The notes below the pieces were generated by a model. The model was not told where the DNA came from, did no database searches, and was given only the letters and a program-made list of their open reading frames with translations. This document shows positions 1-11,178 of a stretch of 48,167 nucleotides of DNA, piece after piece. A program made the position numbers and the translations under genes. Source of the stretch: Asparagopsis taxiformis (taxonomy: Eukaryota > Rhodophyta > Florideophyceae > Bonnemaisoniales > Bonnemaisoniaceae); NCBI GenBank assembly GCA_030407315.1, contig JALQPE010000872.1:1-48167 (forward strand). The letters run 5' to 3'. Position 1 is the stretch's first letter, and each line of letters opens with the position of its first letter.

Positions 1-3000
1 TTAGCCCGTCGGAAAACTGTTCTTCCTCTTCGTCCTCACTATGATAGTGAACTAGATATCCAGGTTGTCCGGCAGATAGAGGCCACTACCGGGGCCCCAC
101 TCCGTGGGTGCATTACATCCTTGCGAGGTCTGTCGTCTTCATCCGCATCATGCCCGAGCTGCCCTGTCTTCGGCCTACCATCTTTCTTGACCGGGATGGG
201 AACAAACTGTCTGGTGTGCGATCATTGACAGGTGCCGGTTGACTTTGCCTTACAGACCGGCGCGGAGCATTGGCGATGACTTCTTCTTCGAATCCCAACC
301 GCCTGATGAAACCACACGAAACATTGTCGGGAATCGGATACGACGCATTCCTGAAATACGTGTGATACTCGTGTGTTCGTGGTGTGACACAACTCTGTTC
401 GACATGCCCTGCCCCGCATGTTGTACATGCCGTGACGATGAAGACCTGAAACGTGCGGAACGAACGATACTTCTTCCGCTTCATCGTCTTGGGCGTACAT
501 CTAATTCCAGCGCTTTGAAAAGACGTACTTGTGGGGACCCTGGACACACAGATAGGGAATGGGTCATCTCCGTTGGCAATAACAAAGTAACCCGGAAGTT
601 GATCTTTGCCGGTCGCGATGAGGAACAGGGAAATCATTGTGTGGGGATCCGCCGAGGACACCCCTTTCCCGTTATCAAAAACCGTCCCCCAGATGCGGCG
701 GCATGACAAGTTTTTCTCCCGGTAAACCGCACTCCCCAGCCCTATCAGCCGGACAAGGATTCCCAACCACACATCCAGCAGGCTCGCCGCGTCACAACTT
801 GAACCGGCGATATGCGTCTCATCGTTCTCGGCATAGTCAACCAGGCAGTGGCGCGTAGACGTGAAGCGAGCCCTCCCCTCATTCCGGTTATTTCTCAATC
901 TGTTCATCGTCCCTGTATTGACAATGGGACTCCACAGCTGCGGTTCCCAGGGTCCTTTGTGCACCTCCCACCCTCCCACGTTCCCAAAAAGTACCCAAAA
1001 CAATTCTGGTTAGGAATTTCTTCCATGAGACCCAAGTCAAAGGGGAACTTGTCCGACGCATCGAGGTAGCTTACATCCGCGAAATTGTGCATCCACCGTA
1101 TACCCTCGCTCGTTGATTTCCGTTCGGCAATTGTGGAAGTACGCCCAACCAGTGCGGCCTCATACGAATCTTCCAGCTTGTAGACATTCGCGCAACCTGG
1201 GCGAAGTCCAGCCTCGAGGGTAGAAAACGTCGATGTAGGCTCACACATCGCCTTGGCAGCCATCTTCCACGCTGCGAAAAACATCGGATAGACGTGATCG
1301 ATTTCGAATAGCACACGAGCCCGATGTTCTTCCGGAATATGCAGCCCCTCAAACACAGGGTCCATCGCCACTTGCTTCAAATACTCACCCTCTGCCCTCC
1401 TCATCGATTCCACACTCTCCAATAAACAACCTGAGCTCAAGCGGGGCAGACAGCCAACCCTCACCGATGCGATGGACATCCGCGGGACGCTGCGCCAGAT
1501 GATGCCCCGGCTCGGTCTTCGAAATCGTCAGGAAGAGACGGCATACGGTCGTCGAAGAGGAGGTCGTCTTCAGAAGGAGAGTCACGAACGATGTAACCGT
1601 CTTCATCGACTTCCACTCCTTCCGGAACAGTGAATGTAATTGTCACTTCGCGGACCCCCTTGCTTTCGACTTGGGCCCTCGTCTGCACCCTGTTGTCTTC
1701 CTCGTCCGAAGCGGTATGGGACAGATTCTGGTTGGAGGGAAGTCGCCACCCACGTTGTTATCTTGGGGGACAATCTCAACGGCAGAATCGGGGAACGGGC
1801 GGAGTCTTCGTCAACCTCATCACCGGAAGCAGTGGCTTGTTGTTGTTGATCGGTGGGTTTATCAACAACGCGCTGCTCTTCTTCCCCGGCGGATTGTTGT
1901 ACACAACCGGCTCTTCTCCTCGAGGCGTGTGCTCCCCGTCGAGCGAAGTCCGTGAACGGCGGCGGATGCCATGCGAAGCAGGCTCATGTTCGACATTCCG
2001 CTGCTTCTTGTGAGGTGAGTCTCACATGGCAGCAGAAGGGCGGCGTTGCGTCGAGCCTTAGTCTTCTTCTTCAATGTCGGATTGAAAAAACTCTTTCAAG
2101 TTCGTTTCCAAATCCTGTAAACGCGTGGTTCTCCGTCGCATTCGAACCTCACTGCTCGGTCGTCCCCTCTATACATTGCAATGGCATTGGGAGATGCCAT
2201 TGCAACTCCTTCGGCTGCTTAAACCGACCCAATTGCCATCTCTGTGCTCAGAAATGACTTGCGCATAATACTCCTTTGGGCGCCCAAACGCAGCGTACAG
2301 AGAATTGCTATTGCAGTCACGCGACGGACGTATGTATAAAAGTCGTTCACGTCAAAGCGTCCATCCGGACGTCCGCCATGAGCAGGGTTCAAGTACTCCG
2401 AAAGACCACGCAAGACGAAGACAAAGTTTTCTTTCCAGCAACTCGCGCACTATCTTGTGGTCCAGGTGCGTTATCCCAATCTCGTTGCGGCGCTCGGAAT
2501 TGTTCAGCTCACGCAACACGTCGTCGAGAACAGGATGCTTCAGCGTTGCTATAGCCAAACGCGTCCACCGCCGAGCCGTGTTCGTCGAATTCATCATCCC
2601 CATGAACTGCGCCTCGAACAATGTTCGGATGACAGCAGACTCACGCAAGTCGCCAGCGTTTTCCACGTTGTTTGCAACAGCAATCGTACGGATGAACTGC
2701 TGGATGGACGACAAGATTCGAAACCAGGGAGCGCTCGTCAGTTGCGTCCAGTCGTAGTTTCGACTCTGCACTCTTGTGGATGATCTCATGAGGCTGGAGA
2801 TCACTGTCGTCCTTGCGGCGAAGGTAGTACACATCCAGAGGCTGAGTAAACCAGCGCAAGCGGTTTGCCTCCTGTGGCAGCTTGGTTCTGTGCATACGGG
2901 TGAGGCGCGTGAAGTCATCCGCCTGCTATGCATAGCATTGAGACGATGCAGTCCGTCGATCACGGTCACGTTCGCATTGGCATGGAATTGCCATTCTGGA

Positions 3001-3924
3001 AACAGACGCGTGTCGGCGGACAAATGCGTGTCTGCGACCTCAGCACCGTCACAGTGATACGCGAAGAGCTCACATACCACCACCGCCAACATATTGTTGC
3101 CAGGTCCTCCACGTGGTCTTCTTTGACATCGCGAAGGGTCACGGCCGGTTCCACTAGCTGCCTCACCAACACAGTCGCTCCTTCTCCGACGTAATCCGAC
3201 GTCACAAACTTGGGCACCATAATTTGCGTCCCCTGCTGCTCACGAATGCTTTCCGCCACCTCCGGTTCGTCGTCCACCTCGGTTACGTCCTGCGTAGTAG
3301 CTTCGGTGGTGACGTTGGAGCGAGCAGGGTGCTTCGTGCCTCCACTGGAGGCTCTTGGCAGAGCGAGCAGGGGCGTTCGTGCCTCCCGAAACCGGGACGG
3401 AGCGTGCTGGATGCTTCGTAACCCCCGAACCAGTGATTTCGCCTGCGGCCGGTACTGGCATCCGTCCCGAGCTGGCCTGGTTCGTCGCTGCGTTGAAGTT
3501 TGACGCTGCAGCAGGGGTACGAATGCGCTAGAAAGCCATCCTCCGCAGCGGGGGCGCATCATCCGAGTATCCCAAGGGAAAACGCCGCGGCGTATTGCTC
3601 CACCCATCGTCTTCCGGCGGTCCCTCGGCGCCATCAAACATGTACGGAACGGGAGGTCCTGAACTTGTCCTTAGTCGCAATGTTGCGCAGACGATATAGC
3701 GCCTCGTCGGTTTCCGGCAGCTTGTGGTTTGTGCAGCGTGCGCGGGAAGGCCAACATCGCCACAGCAGTGCTCACCGAAGCCGTCCCAATATGCACAGCC
3801 GCACCGCACGTCCGCAAACAAGTCGACATCGGACGCCGCGCTTGAGTCCGCGCGACTCCGCTGACGCGCTCACTTGATCGCCGCAAACCGTTGAAAACAA
3901 ACTGCTGAAATGCGTATCCGCCAT
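1..3924 (-). pseudogene. Gene A, left copy: ParB-like / 2OG-dioxygenase-like protein, frameshifted
   Basis: This is a second copy of the gene at 41801-45775, in the same orientation and alignable from the start codon (complement of 3922-3924) to a TAA stop at 1-3. The reading frame is broken many times, mostly by one-base gains or losses, so it survives only as overlapping fragments. Recognisable pieces include the ParB-like DGLHRLNAM motif (~2930-2960) and the PIPDNVS segment of the dioxygenase-like end (~310-330). The H-x-D region (~650-700) is damaged. At ~1230 this copy has one base more than the right copy and keeps the frame that reads through to the dioxygenase part, so it helps reconstruct the ancestral frame. 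It is either a decayed duplicate or a poorly polished assembly of an intact one. Confidence 0.85.
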
Positions 3925-4266
3925 GGTTGTTGAGTTGGAAAAGGAAAAGAGATGGTTGACGTGACGTATTCGAGTGATGTGGATGGTATGTTTCACGTTA
4001 AGTGAAGAATGGTCGTGAACGCCAATCGCTGGAAATAATAACACAATACAACCGAAATTTTGTTAGGTACACACCTATCGTGACCGCTGGAATGCAAGAC
4101 AGGCAATCGAGATGTGAGTGTCCGTTCGGAACGGGCCGAGTCGGGCTCTCGAAACCTGACGAGGTGGCGTGAAGCAGGCAGTTCCTTGATGTGTAATGTG
4201 TAAAATTACAGCTGTCAAGCTAGGCGGCTTTTGGGCGGCACTGCGAGCACCCCTTTATCCGGGGAA
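3925..4266. other. 5' flank of gene A, left copy
   Basis: No gene is seen. The sequence matches 45776-46115 upstream of the right gene A almost base for base, so the duplication includes the promoter region. I see no clear TATA box. Part of it (around 4205-4265) also matches 10946-11005 in inverted orientation. Confidence 0.6.
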
Positions 4267-4475
4267 CACCCTGATTTGAGTTAAAATTTGGGCTATTCTC
4301 AAAAACATGCACATGTGAACATGTTTTGAGATGGGGTGTGCCGTACGGCACAATCGACCCGCCCAAATCGTTGATTTTTGCAAGATTTTTTGTGCCCGAA
4401 ATTTTAGAATTTCTGGGCTGGCCAGCAGTGCATCTGAGATGGACATCCACGGACGTCCATTTCAGGTTGGTCGTG
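4267..4475 (+). repeat. Subtelomeric palindromic satellite, copy A
   Basis: This is a ~210-bp core found at least nine times in the window, in both orientations. It contains a stem-loop with 13-base arms (TCTCAAAAACATG and its complement) around a 10-base loop holding CACATGTG, then the 16-base perfect palindrome TGTGCCGTACGGCACA (intact in most copies; this one carries small changes just before it), then an AT-rich stretch and a GGACATCC/GGACGTCC segment. ORFs reading through it are by-products of the repeat. Confidence 0.85.
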
Positions 4476-4764
4476 TGCTGCCTACATCCACGCATTGCAG
4501 CAACTAAGCAGGCGGGTTCACTACTAATATAAAGTGCACGGAATATGAGTAACGTGATGGGTGAGTAGTGTTTCTGTTGAGGGAGTAAGGCGGGACCATG
4601 ATGAAACACGGAAGAAGATTTCTCCCTAGCATAACTTAGGCTTGAAGCCTGCAATCGACCCATCTTCCGGCGCCATTTAGCCTCACAGTTAGTGCTTACA
4701 GAAGCCAGTGATGACCCCGCTCGGGGCCGACGGTCGGTTCTGGGGCCGTTGTGGCCAAATTAGA

Positions 4765-5365
4765 CACCCTGATTTGAATTAAAATTGGCTATTCTCAAAA
4801 AACATGCACATGTGAACATGTTTTTGAGATGGGGTGTGTGCCGTACGGCACAATCGACCCGACCAAAATCGTTGATTTTTGCAAGTTTTTTGGTGCCCGA
4901 AATTTTAGAATTTCCGGGCTGGCCAGCAGTGCAATCGAGCTGGACATCCACCGGACGTGCATTCAGGTTGGTCGTGAGAGCGAGTGGGGTGGGACCATGA
5001 TGGAACAAGACCAAGACCTGTCCCTGGCGTATTGAGCCTGAAATTGACCCTTTGTCAGACGCCATTTAGCCTTACAGTTAGTGCTTACAGAAGCCAGTGA
5101 CAACCCCACTCGGGGCGGCGGTCGGTTCCTGGGGCCGTTGTGGCCAAATTAGACACCCTGATTTGAATTAAAATTTGGGCTATTCTCAAAAACATGCACA
5201 TGTGAACATGTTTTTGAGATGGGGGTGTGCCGTACGGCACAATCGACCCGCTGAAATCGATGTTTTTTGCAATATTTTTTCTGCCCTGAATTGTAGAATT
5301 TCTGGGCTGGACAGCAATGCAACTGAGCTGGACATCCACCGGGCGTCCATTTCAACTTGGTCTTG
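4765..5365 (+). repeat. Palindromic satellite, copies B and C in tandem (~390-bp period)
   Basis: Two cores (4765-4976 and 5154-5365) are separated by a 177-bp spacer that recurs between the other paired copies. The spacer carries ACAGTTAGTGCTTACAGAAG and GGCCGTTGTGGCCAAATTAG. The start-to-start distance is 389 bp, so the full satellite unit is about 390 bp. This pair lies between genes A and B in the left block and is missing from the right block. Confidence 0.85.
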
Positions 5366-5581
5366 TATTTTGCATCTGCACGCATAACAGCAACCAAGCA
5401 GTCAGGTTCACTGCTCGGACGAAGTGCACCTAGAGTGTGAACGATTGGTTTTTGACAGGCGAGTACTGCCGAATAGGTTTCACCCTGGACTAATGGTGGC
5501 TGGACATTCTGCATTATATGATATACTTCAACTCTGGAACGTAGCTTTATTGTAGTCGAAATGAAAACATCTTTCGTGACC

Positions 5582-8500
5582 CTAATTCCATGCTCTAAAC
5601 GCTGTCCCATAATGAACGTAGAGCTCCTGCCCCGGACGGATATCGCGGATTGCACGTACTACAATGATCTTCGGATTTTCTAGGTCCTTCGCCTTGAGCT
5701 TCTTCCCCGTCGAACCGCTGCTGTAGTTCTCGACAAACTCGACGTTGGCCATCCGCCTGGTGTCTTCCGCCGGAGTGTCCTCACCTCGCAAATACCGCGG
5801 GTCGTTGATGAACTGCGCCGAACAGAACGGAGCCGGAACAATCCAAATTGGATGCTCGATGTTTTCGTCGTCCTCCGCTGTTGCATACAGCTTGATAGCA
5901 TACATCAAGAATGTTTCCTTCGTTATCGCCATGTGACCCTCTCCGTACGCGAACCTCATCGACTCCTTGCTCATATCAGAGTACACAACAGTTCCGTAGT
6001 ATGCACATACTTCGTCACCAACATTAAATGTCTGTTCAGCGAAGAGCCCTCTTCCTGCATTTGGATGCTTAATCAGCGATGGTCGAACGCTCAATTTTTT
6101 CGCAACACAATCGTGTGCCCGCATCACGCGAGGGTTTTCAGTTTGCAACCAGCGGCGCAGGGAAGGTGGCCAATAATGTACCGGTTTCTCATGTGCTCGC
6201 GCGACGCAATCGACTCTGGGCACAGCTGCCAGAGGTACTGCCGAATATATTTCGGGAACCTCTGGTACAGGGGAAGGCCAGGTGGGGGTTCGATGATCCT
6301 GCGTTCCCTCTGCGTACGCATCGTGACAGAGGGGGACGCCAAGAACTTCTCAGCACTCTGTTTCGCTTCTGTCGTGACCCTCATGTCAGTGTTGTTTGAA
6401 AGAATTACACGTGACATGACTGCACACAGCTTTGGAAGCGATCGTACCACACACAATTTGTCCATGTCACTGCCGACGAAAACACGGTGCTCAGGCAAGC
6501 TCATAGCTGCTTTTCCCGTTGCGAAAGTGCCAGAGAATGGATCGACAACAATATCACCAGGCTGTGAATGCTGGCTGATCAACTCCATCATGAGAGCGAC
6601 GCTCTTCTGCTCTGCACGAACTCTGACCGTAGCACCGGTTGTGCTCCTTGTTCGCCACACCATCTCATTCGAATCGATGGCGGGCATATTGATGGTGACG
6701 TTGCACCACGCCGGGTACGTGCCGTCCATGTATCCGTGGTTCCTATAGGCCACCATCTCGCTTCCGGTCTTGAACGGAACACCTCGCTTCCAGAAGTGGA
6801 TAGCGACCTCTGCCATGTTCATGCGTTGGTACCTCTTCCGCCCCGGCATTTGATAGAGGTGCCCAGGTAGTCGGACAAACAACAGAGGTACCTCGTCAAC
6901 GAAGAAAACTGAATTCCGAACGACGTCCTCCTCCTCCCGTCCTCCTCCTCCTCCTCATCCGCACTTTCTTCGCCACTGTGCTGCGATGCTTCGGAGTCCG
7001 AATTCATGGACGTAACCTCTTCTTCATCCGACCCGTCATCACTGGCAGCAGTATCGGTTGGGCCTTCTGACTGCGGTCCTTTGTACGTTTCCAAGTAATG
7101 GAACCATTCGTAGAACTGCAAAACCGAGCAGAAACGATGCCGTGGCCACCGGGGCGCAACAGCTCGTCAAACACTTCGATGCTAGCCTGCATATCTTCTG
7201 CAGTTAGCCTGTCGTACGAAGAGTTGGAATCGTTCCTCTTACGACGAACATTGTAGGGCGGATCAGTCAGAATGAGCTGAACGTTGCCCGTGATGGGCAC
7301 GTGTTCTCGGCTCTCGTCGGCACTGACCAAATCTTCGAAAGGGACGTCGTACACCCGGCAATACTGACTCATTTTCGAAAGAAAGTCCTTTGCGAGAGCC
7401 TGCCCTTCACTTTCCTGCTCTTCTGTCGCATGGGGTGACGGTGACGGGGGAGACGGCCCTTGGGCAGTAAGACTGGTCCTCCCAGGTCCAAGTTGAAGCC
7501 TGGTTGTGTGTCTTGTCGACGGAACCAAACCTCTCCCTCCTGTGTTGCGACGAGTGGGAGTGTCATCAACCGGCTTGGGGACCTTTTCTGCGTCCGCGGC
7601 TTGTGGTGCCGGGCGGAGGACAGCCATAACGTCTTCGTCGAGGGTGTCAAAATACGCTGGCAGCTTGTCCGGATTTCCGCTTGAGAAGTATATTTCCAGT
7701 GCCCCCAGCGGTCGGACTCCGGCCAGGTGTACAGGTCCGGGTTGACGATAAGAAACTGCAACCGGTCGAAGAACTTCCTCACAAGGTCCCTAAATGCACT
7801 GTGCTGCGCACTGGTTCTTGTCTCTACTTTTCCACCATATCCATCAGGATGAGATAGGGGAGCTTTGTTGTGGTAGAGATCTAGCTTCTGCTCCATCGGT
7901 GCGAATAGACCTTCATCGAGCACGTCAAACCAATGCTCACTGCTGTCGAAAATGATGTACGGCGCCATCAACTCTTCGAAGCTGGAAAACTTTGCGGCGT
8001 AGGCCACATCGGTCCAAGCATGGTATAAAACTTGAACCACGTAACAAGCTCGATTAGTGCTTTTCCGATGGGCTGGGACGCGTGCGGCTTCGTTCCCCTC
8101 TTCGGCCGCATCTCCTATTCGGCGACGCGGCAGGTTCTTGTTGTGATTTCGGATGATAGACAACGCTTGGAAATACATCAATACCTCGAACGTTTCCGGT
8201 GGAGCAAGAACGAAGGCGCTTGGTTCCCCGCGCTGCGGCGCCTGTAGTGGCGAAGGAAGCATGTTACATCCAATAAGGAAGGTCTGCGGCACGATCCCAG
8301 AAAGGATGCAGTGCTCAACCCATTGCCCGATACGCTCATCCTGTCTTGAAAACTCGGCAATGGGTAATGCCAGACGAACAATCTGCTTGGCTCGCTCAAC
8401 GTTCATCTCTGCCATGACGATTTCGGCAACATCCGCCTCGACTCCAGCATTCTTCGAACGACCGCTGAAGGACATGCTGAGTCGACCTTGCAGTGCCACA

Positions 8501-8782
8501 AATTGTTCTTCCGTGCCCCTGCGCAACCCAAGCGCCAAGGTCCGCGTATGTGAAACCTCCCGGCTTGTCCGTCAAGTCTGCGAAACTTGAGTGGGCGAAT
8601 AAATCCAGCAAGAGGCGGAGGAAGTCTTTGCCAGCGAGAGTAGTTTCGCGGGCGGCGCGACCTACGTTTCGACGTGTACCCATGTCACTAGAATCCTCCC
8701 AAGGGCTAGCGGGTTCGCGCAGAATTGGCACGGTTGCGTCGTCAACGATCGGATTGCTGTTGCGCCTGCGCTTATTCGTCAT
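5582..8782 (-). pseudogene. Gene B: beta-class DNA methyltransferase fused to a SET domain, frameshifted
   Basis: Translation begins at the complement of 8780-8782 (MTNKRRRNSN) and ends at 5582, about 1,060 residues. At least five frame changes interrupt it (near 8525, 7690, 7125, 6900 and 6190). In order there is an unrecognised N-terminal ~350 residues, then motif IV LTDPPYN (~7250-7270) with LLRPGGHG after it. An acidic Asp/Glu/Ser insert (~6920-7070) follows, then motif X/I (GDIVVDPFSGTFATGKAA, ~6510-6570) and motif II (FVGSDMD). Motif IV before motif I is the beta-class order, and DPPY favours N6-adenine over N4-cytosine. The C-terminal ~190 residues are a SET domain: GRGLFA, AQFINDPR, NVEF and ELYVHYG match the SAM- and lysine-channel motifs of protein-lysine methyltransferases. 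The right copy reads from motif I into SET without a break, so the fusion is real. Whether this copy is dead or misassembled is open. Confidence 0.82.
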
Positions 8783-9104
8783 AATGGAATGAGTGGAAAA
8801 TTCGGTACAGGATGGCGACCGCTCGGCGAGACAGTCAAATTTGACGACGTATCTCGTGACGTTTGCACTCTTTCGTGAGGAACACTGGTTGATATCGAAC
8901 GGAACAGAGTATACGGGTACACAGCACTGGAAAGGTCTTGAAACCCGTAACCGGTGTAGGTAATAAGTTGTGACGGATACGTGGTAGAGAAAAAATTTTA
9001 AAAAGATTGTGATTCCCTGCCTTTGAGTGTTGTACTGCAAGGCCGCCAGTCACATAGGTTGACACAGGTGCCTCACGCTTACCAGGTGAGCGACATCCGG
9101 ACGG
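8783..9104. other. 5' flank of gene B
   Basis: AT-rich sequence upstream of the gene B start. No other gene or recognisable core promoter is seen. Confidence 0.4.
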
Positions 9105-9297
9105 CCACTGGACGTGGGGATGTCCGACTCAGATGCATTGCTGGCCAGCCCAGAAATTCTACAATTTCGGGCAGAAAAAATATTGCAAAAAACATCGATT
9201 TCGGCGGTCGATTGTGCCGTACGGCACACCCCCATCTCAAAAACATGTTCACATGTGCATGTTTTTGAGAATAGCCCAAATTTTAATTCAAAGCAGG
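9105..9297 (-). repeat. Palindromic satellite, copy D (inverted)
   Basis: Reverse-complement copy of the satellite core. It keeps both the long stem-loop and the TGTGCCGTACGGCACA palindrome. It marks the upstream border of the left gene A/gene B block. Confidence 0.85.
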
Positions 9298-9323
9298 ATG
9301 CAGATATTCGTCTTCTACCATTG

Positions 9324-9551
9324 TCAGAACACATTCGTATAACCACATTTGGAGAACCTGAGCCCAGAGCTATCGGTTTTGGCGGGAGCTAAGCCATATC
9401 TCATATAATCAGTAACTACTTCCCGCCAGCTGAGTGGTGGAACCCCTGCTATTTCTACCAACGAGACATACGGGGTGTCAACTCGGCAATCGTATATGAT
9501 TTGGGTGCTAAATTTATTCAAGAGACGAATGGGCTTCGAAAAGGAGCCCAA
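9324..9551 (-). CDS. Possible C-terminal fragment of an unrecognised protein
   Basis: A 75-residue open frame has ordinary amino-acid composition (it contains DTPYVSLVEIAGVPPLSW and ends CGYTNVF). It lies directly downstream, on the same strand, of a tandem repeat that can encode Gly-rich peptide. It could be the 3' end of a decayed gene with a Gly-rich middle. No family is recognised and no upstream part can be joined with confidence. Confidence 0.2.
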   Translation of the reverse strand: MGSFSKPIRLLNKFSTQIIYDCRVDTPYVSLVEIAGVPPLSWREVVTDYMRYGLAPAKTDSSGLRFSKCGYTNVF

Positions 9552-9564
9552 CTACGTCTACTTG

Positions 9565-9945
9565 TGATCCATGGGTATAGGACTATTCTATTCTTCTCCA
9601 GGCTTCCACCGTAGCCGCCTCCTCCGCCTCCGTTAATGGAAAGAATATCCGAACCGCACCTCAACATGTTCTTCATGTGATCCATGGGTACTGACATCTC
9701 ACATGCTCTCCAGGCTTCCACCGTAGCCGCCTCCTCCGCCTCCGTTAATGGCAACAATATCCAAACTGGACCTCTACATGTTTTTCTTGTGATCCATGGG
9801 TACTGACATCTCACATGTTCTCCAGGCTTCCTCCAAAGCCGCCACCTCCACCTCCGTTAATGGAAAGAATACCCGAACCGCAGGCTTCCTCCATAGCCGC
9901 CTCCACCTCCGTTAATGGCAAAAACATCTCACCGGGCTGAAAACG
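9565..9945 (-). repeat. ~113-bp tandem repeat with Gly-rich coding potential
   Basis: Three units start at TGATCCATGGG (9565, 9678, 9790), with a partial fourth near 9885. On the minus strand each unit includes a block encoding INGGGGGGYGGSLE. The 112-113 bp spacing is not a multiple of three, so consecutive Gly-rich blocks fall in different frames. A single uninterrupted coding repeat is therefore unlikely, unless the blocks are exons. Confidence 0.6.
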
Positions 9946-10390
9946 GACGGACGACATTGGGTTCGTTCCGCTGCGTAGACGTTTAGAATCTTGTTAGAAA
10001 AAAGTAAACGAAAGAGAATGACATCTCATCTCTGTCGCAATATGTTCCATTTTCAAGTTCTCGGGTTCCACACCCATCAAGGCCTGGATCGAACCCTCTT
10101 CGATGGATAGGACAAATAGTGGAAGGCTTTTAAGCCTGTGACCAAGCGGCTATTGATTGGTTGGAGGAAGGAAATTACAGAGGAAATTTAGCTGAGTACG
10201 GTGCTCGCGATAGCTGTTAGGTTAAAGTCAAATATGTGTTTCGATTATTTTTCGTACGAAAATGTCTTGCAAAAGACGATGCTTTGTCGTTCTCCTGGAG
10301 GGAGTCCGTTGCATTGCACTCAATTCGAGAGCATCGTCATGAAGGAGAGGATTCTTTCTGCTTGTTAGAATCGGTTTAGAGCACATAGCT
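9946..10390. other. Unassigned sequence
   Basis: I see no gene, repeat or known element in this stretch. Confidence 0.4.
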
Positions 10391-11005
10391 AATGCATTAC
10401 TGGCCAGCCCAGAAATTGTAGAATTTCGGGCAGCAAAAATATTGTAAAAAACCTTGATTTGGGCGCGCGATTGTGCCGTACGGCACACCCCCATTTCAAA
10501 AACATGTTCACATGTGCATGTTTTTGAGAATAGCCCAAATTTTAATTCAAATCAGGGTGTCTAATTTGGCCACAACGGCCCCAGGAACCGACCGCCGCCC
10601 CGAGCGGGGTCATCACTGGCTTCTGTAAGCACCAACTGTAAGGCTAAATGGCGTCTGACGAAGGGTCAATTTCAGGCTCAATACGCCAGGGACAGGTCTT
10701 GGTCCTTGTTCCATCATGGTCCCGCCCCGCTCTCTCACGACCAACCTGAAATGGACGTCCGGTGGATGTCCAGCTCGATTGCATTGCTGGCCAGCCCAGA
10801 AATTCTAAAATTTCGGGCACAAAAAAATATTGCAAAAAACATCGATTTGGGCGGTCGATTGTGCCGTACGGCACACCCCCATCTCAAAAAACATGTTCAC
10901 ATGTGCATGTTTTTGAGAATAGCCCAAATTTTAATTCAAATCAGGACGTCTTCCGGACATAGGGGTGCTCGCGGCCTAGCTCGACAGCTGTAATTGTACC
11001 TCATT
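10391..11005 (-). repeat. Palindromic satellite, copies E and F in tandem, inverted
   Basis: Cores at 10391-10560 and 10736-10945 are in reverse orientation with the standard spacer between them (10561-10735). From 10946 to 11005 the homology continues into the sequence that flanks copy A next to gene A. The array was therefore copied from, or is shared with, the gene A upstream region. Homology stops near 11005, which is the likely outer limit of the following DNA transposon. Confidence 0.8.
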
Positions 11006-11178
11006 AAATACTGTTGATGACTGCCTACCGTATACAATCTGGGCTGTTGGCGTATTATCCGGTACTTGACCTGACCTGAACGTTCATCGCAGACCGTTGT
11101 GGTTACCGACACTATACAGCAATCTTTTTTGTATCTCGTGCAACTCAATCGTTCCATCGCTTCCGGGAAAGCTTCATT

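Noticed and set aside
4267..4475. CRISPR-like array of palindromic repeats
   Set aside because: The repeats are ~210-390 bp, dispersed in both orientations, and in a eukaryotic chromosome. There are no short unique spacers or cas genes.
4220..5655. Many overlapping frames of 60-170 codons on both strands around the satellite copies
   Set aside because: They read through the palindromic repeat, recur in every copy with the same peptide fragments and have no domains. They are by-products of the repeat.
5852..6748. A 298-codon plus-strand frame opposite gene B
   Set aside because: It has no domain similarity, and the minus strand carries clear methyltransferase and SET motifs.
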